Position numbers and translations under genes: made by a program
The notes under the pieces: model-generated
Seen by the model: the letters and a program-made list of their open reading frames with translations, nothing else
Database searches by the model: none
Told to the model about the DNA's origin: nothing
In this document: positions 32,303 to 44,216 of the stretch, piece after piece
How the letters are laid out: each line of letters starts with the position of its first letter
Position numbering within the stretch: the first letter of the stretch is position 1
From: Zygnema cylindricum
Lineage: Eukaryota > Streptophyta > Zygnematophyceae > Zygnematales > Zygnemataceae
Reading direction: 5' to 3'
DNA: 64,000 nt
Assembly (NCBI GenBank): GCA_037447655.1
Contig: JBBHKE010001155.1
Coordinates: forward strand, 126,001-190,000

Positions 32303-33662
32303 CACACGTAAATAATATAATTTATAATACGACGCTTAACAAAACTACGACGCCGTTTCACAATGAACCTAACAACCCCCCTCTCATTATGAAACCCCCT
32401 CTCAAACAGAAAATAAATCTAACTTAGGTCGTCCCTGTAACAGTACGTCATAAACCGCTGCCTTCGTCAGCATATCTGCGGCCTCCTCCAATGTCGACAC
32501 GTATGAAAACTCAATCTCCTTTGGCGTAACCAAATCTCGCACGAAGTGCAACTGGATACGAATATGTTTTGTTCGCTTGTGAAAGACCGGATTTTTCACA
32601 AGCGCCATCGAACTCATGCTGTCAGTAAAAATCTGCAAGCAACCAATTACAACGCCCAACTCACCAAGCATCTCCTTGATCCACAAAGACGCCTTCGGAG
32701 CCATGTATTCAAATTCCGTGGAAATCAGGGCAACTGTAGGTTGGAGCAGCGAACTCCAAGATAATGCCGCGCAGCTCAATAAAAAATCGTATCTTGACGT
32801 GGATTTTCCACGGTCAAAATGTCCACCGTAGTCTACGTCGCAATAACCGATACACTGCAAAGAGTCCCTTTTGGACGCATACACCAAACCAAAGTCAATC
32901 GTACCAACCAAATAGCAAAATATTTGTTTCACTGCCTCCTTATGATTCTTTTTTGGAGCGTTACTGACACCGGTGCCGCATTATCCAGACGCGTTCCTAC
33001 ACTCAAATACATTAAACTACCAACCGGTTCACGGTATGGTACTGAAACATTCTCTTCCTCTTCGTACTTTGTGTATTGTACTTTTGGGTCTAATGGCGTC
33101 TAAATAGATTATGAGCCAATCATACCAAATCTAGTCAACACCTCTCTACAATAGAGAGCTTGACTTAATTTAATCACATTCTCGCTGGACCTTATGACCT
33201 CTATCCCCAAAATGTGCCTTACTTCTCAAAGATTTGTCACTTTAAAATGAATACTAAGGTACTCTTTCAACTTATAAATAACAGACAACGTGTCACTAAT
33301 CAGTAGAAATCCATCAACATACACAAATAAAAACAATTTGGTCAATTCCCTCTCCTTTTACGTAAACTCCGAATTCGAAACGCTATGAACAAAACCATAA
33401 TTAGTAAGTACCTTATGAAGACGAAGGTACCATGTCCTCGGCGCTTGCTTTAATCCGTACAAGAATTTTTGCAGCCGCCATACATTTCCTCCTTTCGAAG
33501 GCACACCCTCGGGGCACCTTCATATACACCTCCTCTTCTAACTCTCCATTTAAAAAGGTCGTTTCTACATACATTTGATGTATATGCTTATTCCCCCCGA
33601 ACGCAATTGTAATTATCATTCTCAAAGAATCAAATTTAACAACTGGTGCATAAGTTTGCGAA
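32303..33662 (-). pseudogene. Copia element D, RT and RNase H
   Basis: This is the 3' part of a copia element of another lineage, the 5' part of which is at 40987-41715; element E separates them. RT runs from the E insertion (SQTYAPVVKFDSLR) through a degraded active site, YVDG instead of YVDD (33310-33321), to RNase H (32402-32932) with the four acidic blocks GYCDVDYGG, STEFEYMA, FTDSMSSMA and the tail TLEEAADMLTKA. A G/C-rich polypurine tract (gagagggggg) near 32371-32385 precedes about 68 bp of 3' LTR (TGTTAGGTTCATTG, from 32370) that element C then cuts. Frameshifts and stops occur. Confidence 0.88.
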
Positions 33663-33711
33663 TAATTTGCGATTCTGTGTCCCCCATTTGGACCAAAATT
33701 GAGGAAGCCTC

Positions 33712-34692
33712 TGTTATCCATAGCCTATTTCAGCCATGAATTACTCACGTGAACACCCACAGACTACCTCAAAAACAGCTGTGTTTCAAGCAACACAGAT
33801 TACTCCACAATAAACAAAATCACCTCAAACTGTATCAATGTGCAGTATGTCATATACACTATAAACTCCCAAAGTTACATCCAAATCAACAAAGGCATAT
33901 AGAAGATATAAGCTTCAGAGTTTCCCAAAAAAGGTGAAAGCTTCACAAACTAACCACTTAGACTGTTCACAGAATCTTACAGAGATACTCGAATACAATG
34001 AAACTCCACACAAATGTATATTCTACATCATAAAACAACTCCACAAAGTTTCACATGAAAGCACCAAATAGAGTGATCACACCAAGAGGTCAAAGATGCA
34101 GAAAACAGTCTGCCATTGCTTTGATAAACTTGACTGCGATACATAAGATAATCTAAGTCCTGCAAGTTATACTCAGAGTACGGAGGCATACCAGCCGTAC
34201 TGTATCTACTCTAATAAACTAATTAGTCAAAAAGACAAACCGCTATTGTATAGAATATTTACACCGCATTCTTCGTATGTCAAAAACCAAGCTACCGCTA
34301 AGCAACTACTAAGCTACCACTACCGTTTAATCATCATTACTTGAAATCTATCCTATTCATATTATCCGCAGCTGCGCTAGCGGCGTTGGCAGCGCTGTCC
34401 GTATGGATCATAAAAATAGCCGCAACTGCGTTGACTTAACTGCGTCGTAGCTCCGCCGTACCGGCAACGCCTATTTCAATATTTCGTTTATTTCACATCG
34501 GATTGCTTCACCATCCGCCGTCCATTTGTCACTGATTTTTTACAACACTTATTGGGTCTTTTACGTCACTTTAATTATATCAATACGTTCGCTCCCCCAA
34601 TCTGTGAATCTATTCAAACCTCCATATTAAATCGAATTAGTAGTTACGTACATACTGTCTCGTACGCACGAAACTGACTTTTCAAAACAATA
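33712..34692 (-). mobile_element. Solo LTR F2 in element E's 3' LTR
   Basis: It begins TGTTATCCATAGCC and ends TTTTCAAAACAATA, matching F1 (15229-16413) at both ends and in between. Flanks are GCCTC (33707-33711) and GCGTC (34693-34697), a one-mismatch target duplication, and the LTR E sequence is continuous without it. It is therefore younger than E, which is younger than D: three layers. Confidence 0.82.
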
Positions 34693-34697
34693 GCGTC

Positions 34698-35652
34698 TAG
34701 GTAGTTTTTCAACTAACCCACTTTCAACTAGAGCAACATCCACCCAAGCGGACAAATAGATAATCCGACAGTACCCCTGTGCAGTAAGGACTCCCCTGAG
34801 TCCACAGCAAGAAGAATAACTGAAAATGCCCAACCAGGCAATTTATTATCAAGTGGCAAAAATGCTAGTATTTATACAAACTTATCAGGAGATAGGCGGC
34901 TACCTCCTTTAATTATCTAAGTCCTAAACCCTCTCATAACTCCTATCTACTGAGGTACGGAATCAATCAGAGGACTGTACACTACAGAAAGGTACTACAA
35001 CCAATGTACTTCTGTACGTCTTGTGTATGACAAGGCCATGGAGTGGACGTCTGTCTCCTTCGGACTTGTCCTCATGTTCTTTGGAATTTCCTCTTCTCAA
35101 CGACATCGTGCCATGTGTCGCCAGGTCATGTCACGACTGAAAACCGCCAAGGCTGCCATTCCAAGATCTCGGCGATGGTGCGGGCTGTAGGATAAAATCG
35201 GCTTTAAACGACAACTGTTCAAAAACAAATGTCCGGTACATTTGTTTCGTGCACACTAAAAACTCCGACTAGTATCTATGTATTCTATTTGTAATTCTGT
35301 TAATCGGATTAGTCGCCTATCTATTGTTCAAATAGCTATCAAACCCTATGTATACTAACGGACTACTACGACAGACCGGTAAGGGTTGATGGCTACGCCT
35401 CGCCCAACCGGTTGGAGGTTCGAGTCCTTCCGAACTCAACCTTTTTGGTTAAGAATGACTTCGGTCACTCTTAAGCCCTGCCTATGGAGCTAAGGCAGCC
35501 ATGGCTCCACAACCCTTCTCTCTCCTTAAGTGACTACAACAAGTATGGGGGCTAGAGAGAGAAGGTGGAGGCAGGCTGCCTGTGCTTTCTTTTTCGTTTT
35601 TATTTTAATTAAGACCTAGAAAATACCTCCCCTAAATCTAGTGATTTCAACA
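34698..35652 (-). repeat. Element E 3' LTR, main part
   Basis: The 5' portion of the minus-strand LTR, directly after the polypurine tract. It carries an antisense tRNA-like block whose T-arm is nearly perfect, GGAGG-TTCGAGT-CCTTC (35413-35430), about 230 bp from the LTR 5' end. The remaining LTR end is at 33668-33711, beyond solo LTR F2. Confidence 0.88.
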
Positions 35653-37161
35653 CTCCCTTTATTTTCTAGTCTAATTTTAGTTTCTCTTTTAATCCACACT
35701 TTTCTCTACAGTACTGTAGCTTGGGAGATGGCACAGGCATTGTCATCATATCAGCTACCACTTCCCCATCACTCGTATATACCAAATTCACAATTTTATT
35801 TTCTACTTTTTCCCTCACAAAACTCAATCTTATATCCATATGCTTAGCTTTGAAATGATGTTTTGGATTGGCTGCAATTGCGATTGTAGCTTGGTTATCA
35901 CAAAACACTTCATGCACTCCCTTCTTCATGTACCCCAATTCTTGCAATAAAGACTTCACCCACATTAGCTCTTTCAAAGATGATTAAGAGGCCATGTACT
36001 CAGCCTCCATAGTGGACTGAGCAACAACCTTTTGTTGCTTGCTGCTTAATTGCAAGCACCTTCCCCCACATACAGCACATACCCAGTAGTGCATCTTCTC
36101 ATAGGTGCATCCCCATAACTAGTATCACTCGAAGTAGTGATGTTAGTGTGCTCCCCTCCCTGATGCAACCATAGATCCCTAGTTCCCACTAGGTATCTCA
36201 TTACTTATCTTGGCTGCCAGTCTCTCTTTGTGGGATCATTAAGACTCCTACTGAGGACTCCAACTACTGCAGCTATATCAGGTCTGGTGTAATTCATAAA
36301 GTAAATCAAACTTCCTACAACTTGTCTGTAAGGAATAGACTTCATTAATTGCCTCTCTTCTGGGCTCATCTAATCATCTAGCATTATCACTCCTCCTTCT
36401 ACACTCCCATCACTTACTCTCTTCAAGTCCATGGGAGTGGTACAACTGTAAGCATTCTCCATCTGAAAATTCTCCAGCATATTTCCTATAGCCTCTTTTT
36501 GAGTAAGTCTGATTATCCTCTTCCCCCTATCCCTTTCCATTTGATTTCCCAAAATATATTTAGCCTTCCCTAATTCCTTCATGTCAAATCTACTTCTAAG
36601 ATCTTTCTTTAGTCTATTTATCTTTTCTATAGACTTACTCAATACCAGCAAATCATCGACATAAATTGCAATAAGAATCACACCATTCTCATCCTCAAAC
36701 ATATAAATAGAGTGGTTAGAACTGATCCGAATTTACCCTTGACTGGTAAGAAACTCATCTAATTTCTTATTCCATTGTTTGGGGGGACTTTATGAGTCTG
36801 CAGACTTTACTTTCCTCTCCTTTCTCTACAAAACCTTTGGTTGCCGCATGAAGATTTCCTCCTCCAGTTCACCGTTGAGGAAGACGGTCTAAATATCCAT
36901 CTGATATATTTCCATGTTTTCCGCTGCTGCTAAACTAAGGAGAATCCTTACAGGTGGGAATCGAACTACAAGAGCAAAGGTCTCCTCATAGTCTATCCCT
37001 TCTTTTTGGGTGAACCCGTTTGCCACCAACCTAGCCTTATATTTCTCAATTGTATTATCTGGGTTGAGTTTTAGTTTAAATACCCATTTACAACCAATAG
37101 GTTTTCTATCTGGTGGATATTCCACCAGCTCCCAAGTATTTGCCTCCATGATTGAAGCCAT
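35653..37161 (-). pseudogene. Element E reverse transcriptase and RNase H
   Basis: RT starts in the block with WELVEYPPDRKPIGCKWVFK and YKARLVANGFTQKEG (36889-37161). A frame break near 36888 and stops around 36720-36790 follow, then the catalytic YVDD is intact at 36652-36663. RNase H covers 35666-36360 with the STMEAEYMAS block broken by a tga and CDNQATIAIA preserved near 35900, ending at the polypurine tract (ctagaaaataaagggag, 35653-35669). Close in sequence to B1 and B2. Confidence 0.9.
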
Positions 37162-38371
37162 CTAATCATTTATGGCTTTGACCCATCTCTCTTTCTCCAA
37201 ACTGTCCATTTCCTCCAAGTATGACTGAGGCTCATCTGGGTGGAAAAACTTTGTTACCTTGTGAGCAACCTGTTTTTCTTGAAGCCTTTTGCTGCTCTTC
37301 CGCCTTCCCCCAAAGACTGAGGCTGGAATGGAGGGAAGTCTTAGATTCCTCCGCACTATCTCATCAGCTCCCCTATCCATGAAAAAAGAGTTCTGACTCC
37401 TCTTCCTCTCTCTCCTCAAAGTTTGTAGGGATATGAGGGGATTCCGGTATATCTCCCCCATCTTTTATCTCCTTTCGATCTGCAATTATGTTTTCCCTAG
37501 TGTTCTTTCAGGGAAGATCTATGTCCTCCTCGCTCTCGCACTCAAAATTGATTCTGATCTTCTTAGTGTATTTGAAGGGATCAAAAGACTTTCCTTCATC
37601 CATGACAACTATATGCCAGAATGATATCTTGTTTAGCTAAGTCATAGACTCTATATCTCTTGACATCCTTGTCATATCCCACAAAATATCGCGGTTTCCC
37701 TTTAGCATCCAGTTTCCAGTTTTTCTTATCTATGTCAAAATTGTAAACTTGACTGCCGAATACTTTCAAGTGAGAGATATTCGGTTTCCTTCCAACCCAT
37801 CTCTCATAAGGGGTCATCCCTTTAACAACAGTAGTGAGGACTCTATTCTTAATGTAGTTAGCACAGTTCATGGCTTTTGCCCAAAATCTTCTTCCTATTT
37901 TCTTATCTGCCAGCATAATACATACACTTCTCCCAAAGTCCGGTTTATCCTCTCAGCTACCCCATTCTGTTCTGGATTCTTTGGTACAGTTTTTTGATGC
38001 TGAACTCCCTCATCTCTCAAATAATCCTCAAACTGGTTAGAGGTGTACTCTCCCCTATTATCACTCCTTATTCTTTTAATGGGGGTTCCGTGCAACTTCT
38101 CACTCTAGGCTTTGTATTCTTTAAAATATTTTGGTGTTTCATACTTTTTTTTTATGAAGTAGACTCTAGAATATCTAGATCAATCATCAGTAATTGTCAG
38201 CATATATCTCTTCCCCCCAGCAGAAGGTACTCTTGCTGGTCCCCAGATATTTATGTGGACCAGATATAGTACTTTCTCACCTCTATATGTTGCAGTTTTG
38301 GGAAAGGGAAGTCTGTGAGCCTTACCTCGGGCACAGCCACTACAATCATCCATCATTTCATTATCCCCAAA
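37162..38371 (-). pseudogene. Element E integrase and linker
   Basis: On the minus strand, the integrase zinc region continues with CSGCARGKAHR (~38300), the core with TITDD (~38190), SDNRGEY (~38050) and EQNGVAERINRT (~37955), so all three acidic residues are present. The C-terminal GKRFWAKAMN/FGSQVYNFD region is at 37596-37916 and the charged linker at 37162-37461. Frameshifts near 37915 and 37600 and stops near 38105 and 38180 break it. Confidence 0.9.
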
Positions 38372-39211
38372 CTAAATGCCGTCTACTACACCCAGCTTCT
38401 TCATTTCCCTCAGCCTCTCAAAATGCACATGCCCCAAACGCTTATGCGAGATCATCAAGCTTGGGACACCACCATAGTAAGCACTTTTCTTTTCATTACT
38501 CAAGTTAAGCCTAAACATTCCTTGGCTACACTTATCTGCTGTGAAGTAGACTTCAACTCCATACTTTGCTGTAAAGACTCCCTTTCTAGTGAAAGTAGCA
38601 AAATCCTTGTCATCTAATACAGAGGTAGACTCAAGATTCTTACTCAGCTGAGGAATGTAGAGCATATGTGAGAAGGTGAGAATAGAAGTCTTACCCTTCA
38701 CTTGGACTTTCAGATCTACCGAGCCCACTAGATTTGTGGTAACTACTCTCCCATCCCCATACTCTATTTCCACAGTAGGGATCTTTCTTAGCTTAGTGAA
38801 GAGGTGCTTGTCACGACACATATGCATGGATGCACCTGAGTTTATGATCCATCCCTCGTGTGGAGCTTCCCGAATGGCTCCAAGGGCACACTTATGTTTC
38901 CGAGAGATCTCCTTCTCCTCTAGATTCTTGTCAAGAAAAAGCTCCCCATCTTCCTCCTTGGAAGACTCGTCCTCCTCAGTTTCTCCTTTCACTCGTGTGA
39001 CCACAAGTGCTTTCTTCTTCCCCCTGGAAGAACACCCTCCACGATTTTCTATAAGCCATGGCTTTGATAACTTGATGCAATTAGCTATGAAGTGCCCTGG
39101 CATTTTGCAGAAACGGCAAAGGCCCTTTGGAGTCCTTGGTTCTCCAAATTGATCCTTTTCCCCTTCGAAGTTGTTGTACAGCTTCTTCGGATCCTTTCTC
39201 CACCGGTGCAT
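38372..39211 (-). pseudogene. Element E nucleocapsid and protease
   Basis: A 279-residue open frame. An intact zinc knuckle, CRFCKMPGHFIANC (39118-39077), is followed by a Glu-rich spacer. The protease active site reads IINSGASMHMC: Asn (38842-38840) replaces the catalytic Asp seen as DSGAS or DTGAS in sister elements, so this protease would be inactive. The gag-pre-integrase start (SHKRLGHVHFERLREMKKLGV) ends the frame. This is the longest unbroken pol-side frame in the window. Confidence 0.92.
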
Positions 39212-40000
39212 TCCGGCAGCTAGAGCTTGAACGCTCTTTCCTCCTCTCTAGATATCAATGGTGTTCTCCTGCACAAGTATCATTTGGACCACGGTGTTGC
39301 ACTTCCACGCACTATCATCCATTTCTGGCACTCAGTACACTATATCTTAATTCTCCTCTGGCAACTTCATGATGAGAGGGTTAACTTTCATCTTCATAAT
39401 GCCTGTCCATCCGGCACTTTCCATCTCTATGTGCGGACAAGAGAGATCGCTGCAATAGTCCAACATCTTTCCTCCTTTGAAAGTGTAACTCGTCAGCCTT
39501 TGCTCAGCCAGCTAGAGCTCCTAAATGGTGCTAGCTCTATAGATCTCCAGTAAAGTCATCCACAACTCCTCGGCCTTGAAAACGTGAAGGTGAGAGGTCG
39601 CCAAATCTTGAGTGAGGTGCCTCAAAATGAAGTGCGTGGCATTCATGTTGGTCTACTCCCACATCTGAATGTCGTTTTTTGTGGTCTTCACATCCACCGC
39701 TCCGGGTGTCGTGGTAATAGGAGTGAGAGGTGTCTCCTTTCTTTTCCCCTTTTTGGACACACTGTTGTTCCTATCATCTGTCTCCTCCGTTGGAGCAGAT
39801 CCTGCTCCAGAAAACCTCACTCCTCCAAACCCTGGTGGAGTTCCTTGAGAAGGACATTTCACTTGTCCAATAACAATACCTCAGTATCGTTTCTCACAAA
39901 ATGCCCCTATCATCATAGCTTCCCAGTAAATGAACCAAGATCCGTTGAATATGGGCACCCTAGAGGGTTGGCCCATAACTTGCAATTTTGTGTCCCCCAT
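39212..40000 (-). pseudogene. Element E gag
   Basis: The start codon at 40000-39998 lies inside the 5' LTR, 20 nt before its end. The frame reads MGDTKLQ from the LTR and VMGQPSRVP across the primer-binding site, then FNGSWFIYWEAMM. A tga about 40 codons in, and later shifts, break it; a piece of open frame survives at 39653-39862 (PPGFGGVRFSGAG). Motifs match the gag of B1, B2 and C. Confidence 0.8.
39965..39980 (-). promoter_or_regulatory. Element E primer-binding site
   Basis: AGTTATGGGCCAACCC follows the LTR's TGCA. Ten bases, GTTATGGGCC, match the complement of the initiator tRNA-Met anticodon arm, with one mismatch and ACC beyond. It overlaps gag codons VMGQP. Confidence 0.65.
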
Positions 40001-40981
40001 TTGGACCAAAATTGAGGAAACCTCTAGGTAGTTTTTCAACAAACCCACTTTCAACTAGAGCAACATCCACCCAAGTAGACAAATAGATAATCTGATTTCA
40101 TCCCTGTGTAGTCTAGACTCCCATGAGTCCAGAGCAAGAAGAATCACTGAAAACGCCCAACCTCGCGATAAATTATCAAGTGGCAAAGATGCCAATATTT
40201 ATACAAACTAATTAGGAGAGAGGCGGCTACCTCTTTTAATTCCCAAAGTTCTAAACCCTCTCATAACTACTATCTAATGAGGTACAAAACCAATCAGAAG
40301 ACTGTACAGTACAGAAAGGTATTACAACCGATGTACTTTTTGTACGGCCTGTGTAGGACAAGGCCATGGAGTGGACGTCTGTCTCCTTCGGACTTGTCCT
40401 CATGTTCTCCGGAATTTCCTCTTCTCAATGACATCGTGTCACGTGTCGCCAGGTCAGGTCACGACCGAAAACCGCGAAGGTTGCCATTTCACGATCTCGC
40501 CGATGGTGCGGGCCGTCGGATAAAAACCGACTTTAAACGACAACCGTTCAAAAACAAATGTCAGGTACATTTGTTTCGTGCGCACTAAAAACTCCGACTA
40601 GTTTCTATGTATTCTATTTGTAATTTCGTTAATCGGATTAGTCGCCTACCTATTGTTCAAATAGCTATCAAACCATATGTATCTTAACGGACTACTACTA
40701 CAGACTGGTAAGGGTTGACGGCTACGCCTCGCCCTACAAGTTGGAGGTTTGAGTCCCGTCGAACTCAACCTTTTTGGTTGAGAGTGACTTAGGTCACTCT
40801 TAAGCCCTGCCTATGGAGTTAAGGCAGCCTTGGCTCCACCGCCCTTCTCTCTCCTTTAGTGACTACAATAAGTATGGGGGCTAGAGAGAGAAGGTGGAGG
40901 CAGGCTGCCTGTGCTTTCCTTTTCCATTTTTTTTTAATTAAGACCTAGAAAATACCTCCCCTAACTCTAGTGATTTCAACA
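39981..40981 (-). repeat. Element E 5' LTR
   Basis: 1001 bp on the minus strand, about the size of the 3' LTR without F2 (999 bp). A B-box-like ggtttgagtcc is antisense near 40746-40756. Confidence 0.92.
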
Positions 40982-40986
40982 TAATC

Positions 40987-41715
40987 AACCCCCTCTACTT
41001 GTTGAAAGCCTTTACACACTGATCTAGCCTTATATTTTATTATCTCCCTCGTAGCACCAGTTTTTGTTTCAAATATGCATTTGGCATCAATCGCCTTCTT
41101 CCCTTTTGGTAAACTCACCTTCTCAAAAGTTTTGTTATCGATAATGGATTTTAATTCTCTCTCTCGCGCCGGTTTCCACTTATCCTCCAAATCCATAAAA
41201 CTTTGTGCCTCGGCGTAAGATTGGGGATCGCCGAGCATGTTCTCGGTCAATGATTGCTACAAAATAAATGCCTCTTCCGAGGCGGCCGAGATAAAATAAT
41301 TGGAGTTTTCAACATTTCCACCTTTGCGATCAAATGATAACCGATCGTGCTTCTGCTTTTTCGTCTCACGTTGACTCTTTCTTAATGGAGCCTCGTTTTC
41401 TTTTTCGTTTGCGGAATTTTCAATTTCGGTTTCTTCCTCGTGGAAAGGAACACTCGGAGATTTAGAGGATTTAGAGGCTTTAGATTGGTGAGTGTCCGAA
41501 GACATAAGGGATTTTTCACTTCGGATCTCGTCAAAATAAATTAATTCCGGATAAGTTTTAGAATAAGCTTTCCCCCTCTTAATGTTGACGATCGGATCCG
41601 CCTAATTCTTGGAATCCGAATCATGGAGATGACTAAAAGAGAGAGATGCATTCACTTCTAGAAAATCATGATTAGCAGAGAATTTTTTGTAATTTTCAGA
41701 AAGCTTTAGTCCTCT
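40987..41715 (-). pseudogene. Copia element D, linker and start of RT
   Basis: Upstream part of element D. Minus-strand frames give a Ser/Lys-rich integrase-RT linker (41257-41700), then the RT start with DPQSYAEAQSF, KSIIDNKTFEKVSLPKGKKAI and YKARSVCKGFQQVEGVDY, where element E is inserted. The frame continues at 33662 with SQTYAPVV. A taa near 41256 and another near 41605 break it. Nothing further 5' of element D is seen because element H begins near 41716. Confidence 0.85.
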
Positions 41716-42534
41716 CTACGCCTAACCTGTGAGGGAGAGAGAGTTGTTCAGGATTTAAGTTATTTTTGGTTAAGTTTCGTTCAGTACTTAACTAAGTTAG
41801 TGTGCTAGTGAAGTTGGGAGTTCACGGTTCATTCACACTTGGGACACGTGTCGTCACTTGGGAGAAATGCGTGAGTATGTCCTCCGTGGACGTACGGAAA
41901 TTCGGTAGGACCACGGAACTTCTTGAAGTCACATCTACGGTGACAAATCCTCTAATCGGACGACTGACAACCACCGCCAACAAACACTGACGAGGCCTGA
42001 CTAGGTCACGATCAATTTACGGTGTCTGAACGTCAATATAAATATTTGGTAGAACACAATTTTGTCTGTAGTGAATTAGCTGTTTAGTGTTGAGAATGTG
42101 ATTTATGACATACCTTCAATACGTAGGTATACTAACAAAATTTGTTGTGTTAGAATGTTAGATGTACGGCTAGAATGCCTCCATACAGCTTAGTGTAGTT
42201 TCAGTGTATAGAAGTAGGACTTAGTGAATTTGATTCATTAGGAACAAATGATATGAAAAACTGTACACTCAGTTTTATGAAAATTCACCTCTAAATATCT
42301 CAGAGATTTGTGAGCAGAATTAATTAAAACTTCATGTGAATGTTTTTTTTAATGATATCTACACTATGATAGATTTCTAGTACTATTCTGTCTCTGTGTT
42401 GAAAGTTATTTTCTTTCAAAGTTGCTGTTTTGCCATCGGTATTTGTGGAAGCTTCCTCTCTTGATTTGCTCTACAATGACTACTTCTGCTGTTCTTCTTC
42501 ATCTTCAGTACCAGCAATTGTCTCATAACAATAA
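41716..42534 (+). repeat. Probable 5' LTR of element H
   Basis: The stretch between element D and element H's gag ends with a primer-site-like sequence, so it is most likely H's LTR. Its start (perhaps the TGTGAGG at 41729) is not confirmed, because no second copy is in the window. An ATG at 42476 opens a frame (MTTSAVLLHLQYQQLSHNNK) up to the primer site, as the other families show. Confidence 0.5.
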
Positions 42535-42548
42535 GTTATGGGCCCGCC
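42535..42548 (+). promoter_or_regulatory. Element H primer-binding site
   Basis: GTTATGGGCCCGCC: eleven bases, GTTATGGGCCC, complement the initiator tRNA-Met anticodon arm. ATG at 42538 starts the gag frame MGPPLRIPVFDG. A taa lies six bases upstream in this frame, so the LTR-borne ATG at 42476 is now one frame out. Confidence 0.65.
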
Positions 42549-44216
42549 TTTACGGATTCCGGTCTTTGATGGACGTGAATATCTGCATTGGGCAGATTTG
42601 GTTAAGTCTTACTTCAAGCAAGTGAAACTTATTGGTGGGTTAAATGGATCCCAAACAGAATCTGATCCTAGCTTTGATCAAAAAAATGACTAAGCTTTAC
42701 ACTTAGTGAAGCTTATGATATCAAAAGAATTGCATATGACATATATTAATGTTATAAAGGCATCAAAATTGTGGGATGCATTGAAATCTTCATATGTTAG
42801 AGCTAGTGACAAGCATGAGATTATAACTGCTGGTCAAATCTATGTGTATAAGTACACAGGCGGTAGCATGGTAGAATACACTAATCGGTTTTGAATGTTA
42901 CTTTCAAAAAATGCATGTTCTGGGAGGACTTTCTCCCCTTATCATCAAGCCTTGATTCTCTTAAAGGGGCTTCCTAGTGAATGTAAAGGAGCCTCAAATG
43001 ACATGAAAAAATTGTCTAAACCTCTTTGGAATTTTCAAACAGTAATAGAGTTCATCTTGTCAAAGAAACCACTCCGACAGTTTTAGGATCTGGAAAACGA
43101 GCTGTAGCAGTCACGGCTCAATTTCAAAGGGAAAGTAGATATCAAGGGAACCAGTTTAATCCTCAGTTTGAGTAATGAGTTTGTTGTTATACTGATGGTC
43201 ATTACTTCAAACCTTGTTTTGTATATAAAAGCTTTTGAAACACGTATCTTCCGAAAAGGATGGAGACATCGCGGACCTCCCATTTCTTCAAGACTTTCGA
43301 ATAAAAATGTTGGGTTTTCAGCGAAGGATATGGAATTGGAGAAGAAGAAGACTAAGGAACAAACACTTGATGTTACCAGTTTTCCAAAAACTGATGACAA
43401 ATAATTCTTTGCTCTTGCCAAACTCGACATGATGGAAGGAGAAAATGACCTCGGATGGATAATGGATTCCGACAGCTCTTCACACATGTCCTGGAATAAA
43501 TCTTGGTTTAAGGAGATGTCTTCTATTCCTTTACGTTAGATCTTTTATGCTTGTGGCTATGCTGTTGAATCAAATGCTAAAAAGAATATAGATCTTTACT
43601 GTGTGATAGATGGAAAAGTTATTAAGAGAACTTTATATGATGACTTGTATGTTCCAAAGTTAAAGAAAAATCCCTTTTCTACGTCTGTAGCCGAAAGCAA
43701 AGGCTTTGAGGTTCTCTAGAAAAATTGCTAGAAAATAGTGAGCAAGGATGGTAGAGTAGCTCAAGTTGGAACTAGAGACCTCATGGACCTGGCTAATAAA
43801 ATTGATTTTGCTTACTCCAGTGTCCTATCTGATGATGTTATGTGGCATAAAAGGCTTGGTCATGTGCATCATGAGAGACTTATTAAGATGATAAACCATA
43901 ATATGATAGAGGGAGTCAAGCTTGGTCAAAAACAGTCTCATGTTTGTGATGGTTGTGCTCTCATAAAGTTTATGATCACCGAGCAGCATATCTCCTTAGT
44001 ATTATTCACTCTGATGTCTCGGCCCTTCAAAAGTTCTCTCTCTTAGTGGCAGCCGCTACCTTGTCACCTTTACAGATGACTACTCACGGTACAGTCATCT
44101 TTACTTCATGAAAGAGAATAAAGAAGTCTTCACTCACTTTCAGCACTACAAAATTTGGGCGGAGAAACTTCACGGCAGATCTATTCTTGCTTTGCAGACG
44201 GATAATGGAGGAGAAT
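42538..44216 (+). pseudogene. Copia element H: gag, protease, integrase start
   Basis: Gag begins MGPPLRIPVFDGREYLHWAD and continues over several stops (42692, 42892, 43084) with a UBN2-like body. The protease site reads WIMDSDSSSHMSW (Asp at 43465; the Gly of DSGAS is Asp). The gag-pre-integrase zinc region (WHKRLGHVHHERL, CDGCA) lies at 43840-43970, then a shifted integrase start (TFTDDYSRY, LQTDNGGE). Element B1 interrupts it right after GGE. It differs clearly from B, C and E and is nearer element A. Confidence 0.85.

Larger units (their letters stand above)
33668..40981 (-). mobile_element. Copia element E, full-length but decayed
   Basis: LTRs 39981-40981 (5') and 33668-35652 (3', containing solo LTR F2) run TGTTGAAATCA...ATTGCA on the minus strand. 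The flanking TSD reads TAATT (33663-33667) and TAATC (40982-40986) on the plus strand. Removing E rejoins element D's RT frame (VEGVDY to SQTYAPVV). Gag, zinc knuckle, protease, integrase, RT, RNase H and polypurine tract are all present in order with several stops and frameshifts. Confidence 0.92.
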
